Positions 56,168 to 64,000 of a DNA stretch of 64,000 nucleotides are shown one piece after another (the stretch's first letter is position 1; every line of letters starts with the position of its first letter). This stretch comes from Balaenoptera acutorostrata. Lineage: Eukaryota; Chordata; Mammalia; Artiodactyla; Balaenopteridae. The DNA is taken from assembly GCF_949987535.1 (NCBI RefSeq), contig NC_080079.1, forward strand, positions 4,964,001-5,028,000. The letters run 5' to 3'. The position numbers and the translations under genes are program-made. The notes beneath the pieces were generated by a model. The model did no database searches. It was not told where the DNA came from and saw only the letters and a program-made list of their open reading frames with translations.

Positions 56168-56290
56168 CAGAGACAGAGTTCTTACCAGGTTGTAAGCCCC
56201 CCGAGGGGAAGGAAGAACTTTCATCTACTCATTCATTGCTTTATCCCCAGCAACTAGGAAACCAGACATGTGTTGAATGAATGAATAAGC
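56168..56290 (+). repeat. L2 LINE 3' end
   Basis: GGTTGTAAGCCCCCCGAGGG, TTTATCCCCAGCAACTAGGA and the end GTGTTGAATGAATGAATAAG. Confidence 0.85.
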
Positions 56291-56329
56291 TACGGTCCAT
56301 CCACCCCATGGGGTGTTGAGAGGATTGAA

Positions 56330-56560
56330 CGAGATGTTTGTGCTCTAGGGTCCATCGGATGCCTGGCTGGGCTTGGAACAGGCCTGTGGGGAGTCACGGC
56401 CACATGTCACTCAACCATCTCACGTGTCAATTCCTCCTCCATAAAATGGGAAGAGAAATATGTTACTGCTCTTACCTACTTACAAGGCAATTTTGAGGAT
56501 CTGATGAAATAATAAACATGGAAGTACTTTGGAGAACAAAGAAGCTAATAACAAAAATAA
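56330..56560 (+). repeat. MIR SINE
   Basis: TCACTCAACCATCTCACGTG, CTCCATAAAATGGGAAGAGA, CTTACCTACTTACAAGGCAA and TTTGAGGATCTGATGAAATA follow MIR. Confidence 0.8.
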
Positions 56561-58425
56561 TAATTATTATTTTATCTTATATCCAATAACAATTCATCAA
56601 CATGATCATTTCTTGACCCACTACTAAGTGTCTCCAGGAAGCTGACAGCAGGGATTAAATTTTGGTGAAGATTTTTCTACTTGCCATTTCCCCAAACTCA
56701 AGATGGCATTTCCCATCCCGCCAGAGAAGTCTGGAGCAAGTGATGGGAAAGGGTGAGTTTTAACCTTGCCAGAGAGAGGCAAGCTGGGGCATCTCGTGGG
56801 CATTGACTGAGACTTGCTGGGTTTTTTTTTCTTTCTTTCTTTGGCTGCTCATTCTATAAGTCTGTGAAACTAATGGCAGGTTCCCCAGTGAGTACAAATT
56901 AGGTAGTGGTGCAGGGCAGTTAACCCCCTGATGCCACCCTAAACCAGTGGGAACCCGAGTCTAAATGCCCCCATGAACTCACTCTCAGGTCAGGTGTACC
57001 TAAGGGCTGGGGCATGAGGATAAGGCAAATCGTTGGCCACCAAAGGGGCAAGATGACTGTGAATGCTGGTCTTACACAGGGCAGGAGGAGGACAAGGAGG
57101 GTTCACCGACTTGGCGAATTTCTACAGTTGACCTGAGCTCCGGCTCTAGAGCATGTGGAAGGCTCCTCCCTGCATCCAATTTGCCCCTTCCCCTGCGGAA
57201 AGAGCAAATGGTTTTTGAGGATATGGTACAAGGGACAAAGGCCCACAATGGAAACTGGGTGGCCAGCCATTCTCCATCTGCAGCAGGAGCTGAGGATTTG
57301 GAGTGGGTCCCACGGGTGCTGCCCCGAGTGCAGAGGAGGGATGTCCAGGGGGAGAAGGGGCGGTGGCTGGCAGGAAGGAAGCAATGATCCTCGAAGCAGG
57401 AGGGATGTCCAAGTCCTTCCATCACCCCTTCTCTGCCTTCACATGTTCCATAATCACATAGCGGGAACTAGTGGGGAGAGCACAGCCTTCTGAGCTCCTC
57501 CATGCCCACCCGGGGAGAGTCTCCGATAGCCAGATGGCCTCTGTGGCCTTCAGGGGGGCTGACAGAACCCTGGGAACAGAGAGCTGAGACCTGGAAGGAG
57601 GAAAGACTTCCAAAAATGGAGAGAAAGGCACCTAGAAATGCACGGACACACAAACATTTGGGGATGGGAAGGAGTGAGCTCTCCCAGAGGGTTCTAGAGG
57701 GAACTGGGAATGGGAGACGAGAGTGCAGGGGCACAGGTGCATCTGTGCTGAGGATAAAGGGTGACGGAGGTGGGGAGAGGGTATTTTGAAGCTGCTTTGC
57801 GGGGCTTTTCAACAACATGCCTGTTGCTCCTCCCCTTCCTTTAAACTCAGTAAATTTCTGCAAGACCATTGGCTTCAATTCTATTTTTCTATCCAAATGA
57901 TGTTTCTTTGAATTGACTTTTCTCAAAGACTGAGTCACCCAAGGTCCTGGCCACGGTGTGAAGACCAGCCCTGGACGGGGCCCCTCCTGCGAGCAAAGGT
58001 AAGCACTGTCCAGCCTGGTGAAGAATGGTCCACACCTGCACTTAGCTGTCTTCTCTTTCTTTCAGCGTGGTTATCTGTGAGAGGTGATGTGAAATGATTG
58101 CTACCCAAATTATTGGCAGGGTAACAGCTTTGAGTAATTAACACACACACAATGTGGTAAGGTACTGTAGCATGAAGAGTCATCTTCGGGAACTGCAGCT
58201 CTGGCTTGCAATAGCATCATTGTTAGAAAACTAACCGCAGCCCCGTGGGCTACTTTGTCATACTTGTAGAGAGAAAAATAAAGTGCCCAATAAAGCAGCC
58301 CGATCTGCTGCTGGTTTTTAGTACTGAGTTATGCTTAACACCAGTTGGGGGAGGCTTGGAGCCTTACAAAAAATAAAAGACTCGCCAATGAAACGGCCCA
58401 TTTCTAATCCAAAGTGAGTTCTAAA
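56561..58425. other. Unassigned sequence
   Basis: No gene. Overlapping frames at 57072-57938 on both strands (to 156 codons) have no recognised domain. AAAG|GTAAGC at 57996-58005 is donor-like but unsupported. Pyrimidine-rich (TTTCTTTC) at 56823-56841. Confidence 0.4.
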
Positions 58426-58429
58426 AATG

Positions 58430-58625
58430 TCACCATCTAGAAAACCAGCTATGTGACGTTGGTAAATCGTATGACCATTCTGCGCCTTAGACCAGTGCCT
58501 TGTGCTTACTGGACTCACATTACACGTTCTGACGAGTAAGGAATCTTACAACTGAGGATTTTGAGCCATATAAGCTCTAAGGGTCTCTCCTAACAACATT
58601 CTGGGACTTTTCTCCATTTCTAAAA
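58430..58625 (+). repeat. MIR SINE fragment
   Basis: AACCAGCTATGTGACGTTGG near the start and AAGGGTCTCTCCTAACAACA TTCTG near the end match the MIR core and its 3' part. Confidence 0.6.
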
Positions 58626-60370
58626 CGTTAAGTCTGTGCCACTCGAGGACACCCCCATTTCCTTTATTCTGATGACAAAGCAGCCAGAAGGATGACCGTG
58701 GTGGATTCGTCCTCCCTAGCACCACGGGTTCTGAAAATTCGAGGCTGCCTTGCGGAGAAGGCAGGCTCTGGATGCCCCGTTTCCTCTCTGCTGGCACATT
58801 GCTGACCCCGAACTGCTGGGAGCTGGGCCTGGAATGATTCCCGTATCACTGAACCTTCTCGCTAATTTATTTCATTAGGCTTGTCTCAGCAAGGGGGACC
58901 AAGGTTCCTGGGACTGTACAGTTCTGTCCTTCAATCTTTGCATGTAATTCCCAGCATTCCTGCCTTGGGGAGGCATCATGCAAGGGATGATCAAAGGAAG
59001 AAAGGCTGCAGCCACAGGCCCCATCTTCTGCCCACTTTGCCTTCAAGCTGCCAACGGAGCCTCCTTTGGAGGCCATCAAGCCAGAGGAAGCAGCTGGCTC
59101 TTTTCTCCACGGCTAAAATATCAACAATATGGTCTTCCTTTCTATCGAAGAACCCTCATGTCACTAATGTTTCTGAAAAACTGAGAAATGAGTCTGAGGT
59201 CGCTTTTCTGTTATGATAGCTTTGCCCTCCAAAGTTTACTTTTCATGTGAAAACACTTTAGCAAGGCAGTGAAAGCCCACGATGCTGTCTTGTGTTCCCT
59301 GCAGAGAAATCAAAAATAGGTAGTTTAAAAATAACCCTGCCTTTTCCAGGTAGCTCCTCACTCGGTATTAAGTGCCCTTCTCTCCAACGCAAGTGTTCAT
59401 GATGCTAAATTAACTGTTACCAAGGACTTTAAAATAGTATAATGTATGCTAATTCAGAAATATTCCCGTTCCCGAAGTGATTATTTTTACCTCCAAAATT
59501 GCTGCACTTTTGCATCAGCAGCTGAGGAGTCAGGGCGCTGTGATCAAGCATCTTTCTGAGTGGCTTCTGGATTCCTGGTCATTTCAAATGCGTGGTTTCC
59601 ACGGAGGCACACAGCTTGTGGACAGTGTGCTCTGGATGTGATCTGTCGTGGTTATGGGAGGGGGAGGAGGCCCCCGGCACTGACCGGTGCTGGGTGTCAT
59701 CCCTCAAGGCCAGGGCAGCACAGGAAAAGCCGTCTGCTCCTGCCCAGGCCAGCATTGTGGGAATGGAGGGGCTCAGGCTTGCTTGTTGACCCCTCCTGGG
59801 GGTGCCCATTTCTCCCTGCTCACCCCCCAAAAAGATCATAATGGACTCTTATGGTGAGGACACAAGCGCAAAGCCCACTGCTACTTTTGGGGGGTTTTTG
59901 CTTTCACTGAGATGTGGCCATGCTGAGGATTCGTCTGATGTAGTAAAGTTTAGGAGACCCCGTGGCCATACCTTCCATTTCTCTCCAGTCCTTTGAGGGA
60001 GAGTCCCACCTGCCCCCTACCCGGGGGGACACTGCTCATCTCTCCCTCCTATGGCATTTGGCTGTGACAACCATGGTTCCCCCATCCTCTTCCCCAGCGT
60101 CGATGCCTACCTTGCTTTGTCCCAATAATGGCCCAAGACTGAGTTGTTCAGGAAAGAAGGGAAGGGGAAGGAAAAGCAGCTTTATTTTTTGAAGCATGAA
60201 ATCTCTGAGAAAGTCCTAATGGCAGGAATCAGATGCCCCTGGAATCACCTGTGGAGAGAAGCAAGCCCACTGGTGGGCTACGGAGGGAAGGGGGGAGTCC
60301 CCCGGGAAGCGAGATGGTGCTGCTGCCTCTTGGGTTTGTGACTCCACCAGAAGGCTCATCAAAGCCAAAG
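58626..60370. other. Unassigned sequence
   Basis: No gene or confident repeat. Frames of 111 codons (58881-59216, plus) and 93 codons (59560-59841, plus) lack recognisable domains. Confidence 0.45.
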
Positions 60371-60620
60371 AGGACGGGGGAGGGATAAATTAGGAGGTGG
60401 GGATTAACAGATACACACACTACTATATACAAAATAGATGACCAGCAAGGACCTACTATATAGCACAGGGAACTCTGCTCAATATCTTATAATAACCTAC
60501 AATGGAAGAGAATGTAAAAAAAAGAATATATATATGTCTGTATAACTGAATCACTTCACTGTACACCTGAAACTAACACAACATTATAAATCAACTATCC
60601 TCCAATAAAAAACTTTCAAA
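60371..60620 (+). mobile_element. LINE-1 3' UTR fragment abutting a minisatellite
   Basis: GGATTAACAGATACACACAC, TAGCACAGGGAACTCTGCTC, GTATAACTGAATCACTTCAC and CAATAAAAAACTTTC are the L1 3' UTR end. Imperfect TSD AAAGCCAAAG (60361-60370) against AAAGTCAAGG (60621-60630). Confidence 0.92.
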
Positions 60621-60640
60621 AAAGTCAAGGATAAATGGAC

Positions 60641-61358
60641 TCCATGTTCCACATCCTCCATCATGTTCCATCCTGGTCTATCATGTTCCATCCTGGTCTA
60701 TCATGTTCCATCGTGTTCCATCATGGCCCATCATGTTCCACCATGCTCCATCATGCTCCATCCTGGTCTATCATGGTCCATCATGTTCCATCCTGGTCTA
60801 TCATGTTCCATCATGTTCCATCCTGGTCTATCATGTTCCATCATGTTCCATCCTGGTCCATCATGGTCCATCATATTCCATCCTGGTCCATCATGGTCAT
60901 GTTCCGCCATGCTCCATCATGTTCCACCATGCTCCATCACGTTCCACCATGCTTCATCATGTTCCATCCTGGTCTATCATGTTCCATCATGTTCCATCCT
61001 GGTCTATCATGTTCCATCATGTTCCATCCTGGTCCATCATATTCCATCCTGGTCCATCATGGTCATGTTCCGCCATGCTCCATCATGTTCCACCATGCTT
61101 CATCATGTTCCATCCTGGTCTATCATGTTCCATCATGTTCCATCCTGGTCCATCATGGTCCATCATATTCCATCCTGGTCCATCATGGTCATGTTCCGCC
61201 ATGCTCCATCATGTTCCACCATGCTTCATCATGTTCCATCCTGGTCTATCATGTTCCATCATGGTCCATCCTGGTCCATCATGTTCCGCCATGCTCCATC
61301 ATGTTCCGCCATGCTCCATCATGTTCCGCCATGCTCCATCATGTTCCATTACGGTTTC
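60641..61358 (+). repeat. Minisatellite of ~70 decamers (CCATCATGTT)
   Basis: About 70 ten-base units (CCATCATGTT, CCATCCTGGT, CTATCATGTT, CCACCATGCT and the like) run head to tail. A six-base truncated unit (CATGGT before CATGTT) recurs at 60893, 61059 and 61185, marking higher-order blocks of 166 and 126 bp. Three units equal 30 bases, or 10 codons, so all three plus frames are open (253, 236 and 280 codons) and encode the same decapeptide type in rotated form (MFHPGLSCSI and variants). That is a property of the repeat and not evidence of a protein. Confidence 0.97.
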
Positions 61359-61754
61359 TATGGCTCCATTTAGCGGAGAACATGACACGGAGCCTGTGTG
61401 GATCCTCCCACCCTCAACACGGGCCCTGGGGTACACAGGACAAAGCCCAGGGTGCTCACAATAGCTTGGGAGCATAGGAAGCCCCCATCTGGATGCTGCC
61501 CAGTTTCCTGGGCTTCCTCAGCCTGCTCCTCCACACTGGACCCGCTCTGCTGGTTTTCTGGAAGTTCTTTCACAGTGTGGGGCTCCCCCTCATGTCTGGG
61601 AGGTAGCACACACTGCTTCTTCCCGTCCCTGACTCTCCTCCAAGTCTGCCCAATTCTGCGCATTCTCCAGACGTCCCCCAAAGTTTGTGTGAAAGGCCCT
61701 TCTGCTCTGCTCTGCCCTGCCCAGTGCTCACCACGTGTCCTTCAACAAACCAAA
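61359..61754. other. Unassigned sequence
   Basis: The frames here are continuations of the minisatellite frames. Nothing else recognised. Confidence 0.45.
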
Positions 61755-61895
61755 TCCTACTTGGCTGTTGGCTCATTCATTCCCTCACCAGATTCTGAGA
61801 TCCACGAGGACAGGACTGGGTCTCTCTCCTTCCCCACTGTGCAGTGTACCTGGCACGTAGCTGTAGACACACTCCAAAGATTTTATAAAACGGCA
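61755..61895 (+). repeat. L2 LINE 3' fragment
   Basis: GAGATCCACGAGGACAGGAC, TGGGTCTCTCTCCTTCCCCA and TGTACCTGGCACGTAGCTGT follow L2. Confidence 0.8.
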
Positions 61896-62492
61896 CAACC
61901 AGTTAAGAGAAAGAATAAAGAACAGATGAAATTCAGCACTCCCCAATAATGAAAATAAACGTGAATTATTAGCAACAGCTGAACAGGTGGCAATTGGTGT
62001 ACAAAACTAAAGGAGCCCAGGGAGGCAAGGAAATGATGCTGTGAAGCTAGAAGAAGGAATGGGATTACTTCCCAGTGGTGGGAAAGGCACCACGATTGCC
62101 AGAGGATTGTAGGACAAATTTTGGAATCTTCAAATCGTACAAAGGTCGACAAGAGAAGAAAAGGGCAAGAGAGCACGGCCGCTGCGTGAGGCCACTTCCA
62201 GGACTGGCCAGCTCCAGAGCCAATATTAGAGGAGAAGCAGGAGCTGGTGCAACCGGCCACTCAGGTAGAGGATGCAACTTGACCTGGAGGGGAGCCCAGA
62301 CCGAGACTGGGTGGGCTGAGATGAAGGGCACCCCACATCCCTGCTGGGTCGCATGGGAGGGTCGCGGCCACATCCTCACCATAGCTTAGCAGAGAAAATA
62401 ATTCTGTTCCGAGTTTAAACAGGGAAATTCTTGGCCATGCGAAGTAGCCTCTTACACATGAAACAGTAAAGGAGGATGGAAGACAGCCGAAG
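61896..62492. other. Unassigned sequence
   Basis: No repeat or gene recognised. Confidence 0.45.
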
Positions 62493-62750
62493 GGGGAGAG
62501 AGGGAGACACAGACAGAGACAGGGAGATAAAGACAGAGAGAGAGGGAGACAGAGACAGGGAGACAGAGATAGAGACAGAGACAGACAGACAGACAGACAC
62601 AGAGAGAAACAAAGACAGAGAGAGGCAGACAGAGACATACACAGAGAGGTAGAAAGAGAAAGACAGACACGAAAAACAGGGACAGAGAGAGAGGGAGACA
62701 GAGAGAGATAGAGAAGAAAGAGAAAGTTACACAGAGATGGAGAGAGAGTC
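62493..62750 (+). repeat. GAGACA-rich low-complexity repeat
   Basis: Irregular GAGACAGA, GACAGACA and GAGAGAGG units for about 250 bp. The minus-strand frame across it (206 codons, 62261-62881) is a serine/leucine-rich artefact of the CT-rich complement. Confidence 0.95.
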
Positions 62751-63017
62751 AGCCAGCCCCAGCGCCAGACCCATGGAGGAAACCATTTGGACATTCCAGC
62801 TGCAGGAAAACAAATAACAGCATGGGCAGTTCGTATTGTCAGCGTGTGACTGAGGAAGAAACCCATGCGTGGCGGGGCCAAGTGGCTGTCTGGGGGCTTC
62901 AGATTCTGGACTTCTACCCAGTAGCTTTCCTCTAAAGTCTACCACTTCACTGAAGGTGGTTTGCTGCCCCTTGTCTTTTCCATGAATTATCTTGTTTTGA
63001 ACCTCTCATGACACTCT
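62751..63017. other. Unassigned sequence
   Basis: Nothing recognised. Confidence 0.45.
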
Positions 63018-63399
63018 TGTATCGTGGTTCTCCACAGAAACAGAGCCAACAGGAGATACATGTACATAAAGAGAGAGATGTATTCTAGGGAATTGGCTCA
63101 TGCGCTTGTGGGGTCTGGCACGTCCAAAAATTTGTAGGGAAGGATGGAAATGCAGGCGGGGTTGATGCTGCCCTCTTGAGGCAGAATTTCTTCTTCTCTG
63201 GGAATCCCCAGGTCTTGCTCTGAAGGACTTCGACTGATTAGACGAGGCCCACCCACGTTACAGAGGGTCACCTCCTCTACTTTTAAGTCAGCTGATGGTC
63301 GATGTTCACCACACCTACCAGCAATACCTAGATTGATGTTTGATTAACCGGGCGCTAGAGCCTAGCTGAGTTGACCTATAAGACGAACTAACCATTGTA
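63018..63399 (-). mobile_element. MLT2-like LTR (ERVL)
   Basis: Reverse MLT2 pattern: TGGTTCTCCACAGAAACAGA, GGGAATTGGCTCATGCGCTT, GACGAGGCCCACCCACGTTA, AATACCTAGATTGATGTTTG and AACTAACCATTGTA. No TSD was resolved and both ends are decayed. Confidence 0.85.
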
Positions 63400-63430
63400 G
63401 GTGTTTTGTCCAGGGCTGACACAGTATTAT

Positions 63431-63473
63431 CAACTCAGTTATAACAACTGAGTTGTTATTATAACAACTCAGT
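63431..63473. repeat. Two overlapping perfect hairpins
   Basis: CAACTCAGTT (63431-63440) pairs with AACTGAGTTG (63446-63455) around a 5-base loop. ACTGAGTTGTTA (63447-63458) pairs with TAACAACTCAGT (63462-63473) around TTA. The two stems share 63447-63455 so only one can form at a time. CAGTATTATCA flanks the structure on both sides (63422 and 63470). Not a bacterial-type terminator. No gene adjoins. Confidence 0.85.
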
Positions 63474-63481
63474 ATTATCAA

Positions 63482-64000
63482 AATGAACTCTGCTGTGCCC
63501 CCCGTCCCACACAGTTATTTTTCGCCTCCCCTCGCAAGCTTGGGCCACTCACTGCATGCAGGCCTTCGCAGGACCTGTGAAGGGTTATTGGCTCACCACG
63601 TTTCCTGTTACCATCATCACCAACTAAACAGCAGAGTTTAAATAATTCAGAAAAGGCAGATTGGAAAACAAAAAAAAAAAAGTAAAAGTCCCCAAATAGA
63701 CTTTAAAAAGTAAGTAAAATACTAAAAAGTAATTAGAACTAAAAAGCAAAAGCCAAAATCCATTACACCAACAAAGACTTTGGTGAACATAAAACATAAA
63801 GTCCAATGCCATAAAAAAAAAAAAAAAATCCAGAGCCGAAGATAACAAAATCTGCAAAATCTGTACGGAATTGAAAGAGATCAAATCTTTACATGAAAGA
63901 ATAATCTTAACATTGATTAAAAAATAATTTTTTAAAATATAATACTAGGAAGCAATCTTCAAGCACCAAGGGTTGTTTTTCAATAAGAAAAAATTTTTAC
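63482..64000. other. Unassigned, A-rich at the right
   Basis: A-runs at 63669-63680 and 63812-63827 and general A-richness suggest old L1 or retroposon debris, but none was named. The minus-strand frame at 63624-63884 is a poly-F artefact. Confidence 0.4.

Noticed and set aside
60635..61477. Proteins of 236-280 residues with MFHPGLSCSI-type repeats
   Set aside because: All three plus frames are open because of the ten-base repeat. There is no promoter, splice or conservation evidence.
62261..62881. 206-codon serine/leucine-rich minus frame
   Set aside because: It is the complement of the GAGACA-rich low-complexity tract.

Overview
The window is mammalian intergenic or intronic DNA, very probably from a whale, dolphin or hippopotamus. 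The main evidence is eleven copies of the CHR family SINE (tRNA-Glu-derived head opening with GGGGCTTCCCTGGTGG, tail of AAATAAAT units). Seven or so 3' ends of an artiodactyl-type LINE-1 are also present. No BovB/Bov-tA (ruminant) or PRE-1 (pig) elements were noticed, which argues against cow and pig. I found no complete protein-coding gene and no functional rRNA or tRNA gene. Nearly every open reading frame over 60 codons is explained by a repeat, a microsatellite or chance.

Layout: 1-8.7 kb is mostly unassigned sequence with two CHR SINEs and old MIR/L2 pieces. 8.7-10.9 kb is one MLT1 LTR broken by three later insertions: a TG...CA solo LTR of 897 bp and two L1 tails, each with its own target-site duplication (TSD). 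11.9-12.7 kb is a young truncated L1. 13-22.5 kb holds MIR, L2, MER5A, an MLT2 LTR and a long HAL1/L1ME-like fossil. 22.5-31 kb is a stack of L1 remnants with four CHR SINEs and an MLT1 LTR. 31.6-33.4 kb has a CR1/L3 endonuclease relic and an L1M on the minus strand. 35.0-35.35 kb is a CpG-island-like block with no repeat in it. 36.4-39.5 kb is a series of ancient LTRs. 40.7-43.2 kb is a hAT-Charlie transposon and a young L1 inserted into an older L1. 45-46.2 kb has a long GAT/GGT microsatellite and a 24-bp minisatellite. 52.8-53.1 kb is a GC-rich block carrying the best exon-like signal, on the minus strand. 60.4-61.4 kb is an L1 tail abutting a 0.7-kb minisatellite of 10-bp units. 62.5-63.5 kb has a GA-rich repeat, an MLT2-like LTR and a pair of overlapping hairpins.

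The features do not act together as a pathway or operon. The history is one of layered transposition: CR1/L3, L2 and MIR are oldest; MER5A, Charlie, L1M, MLT1 and MLT2 follow; CHR SINEs and truncated L1s are youngest. Candidates for host function are the predicted 163-bp exon at 52866-53028 (minus), the CpG-rich block ending in a splice-donor-like site at 35350, and less strongly the CpG-rich patch at 43335-43535. Repeat family names are from recalled consensus sequences, not from a database search. Subfamilies and exact ends are approximate unless a TSD is given. I see no convincing new biological system here.
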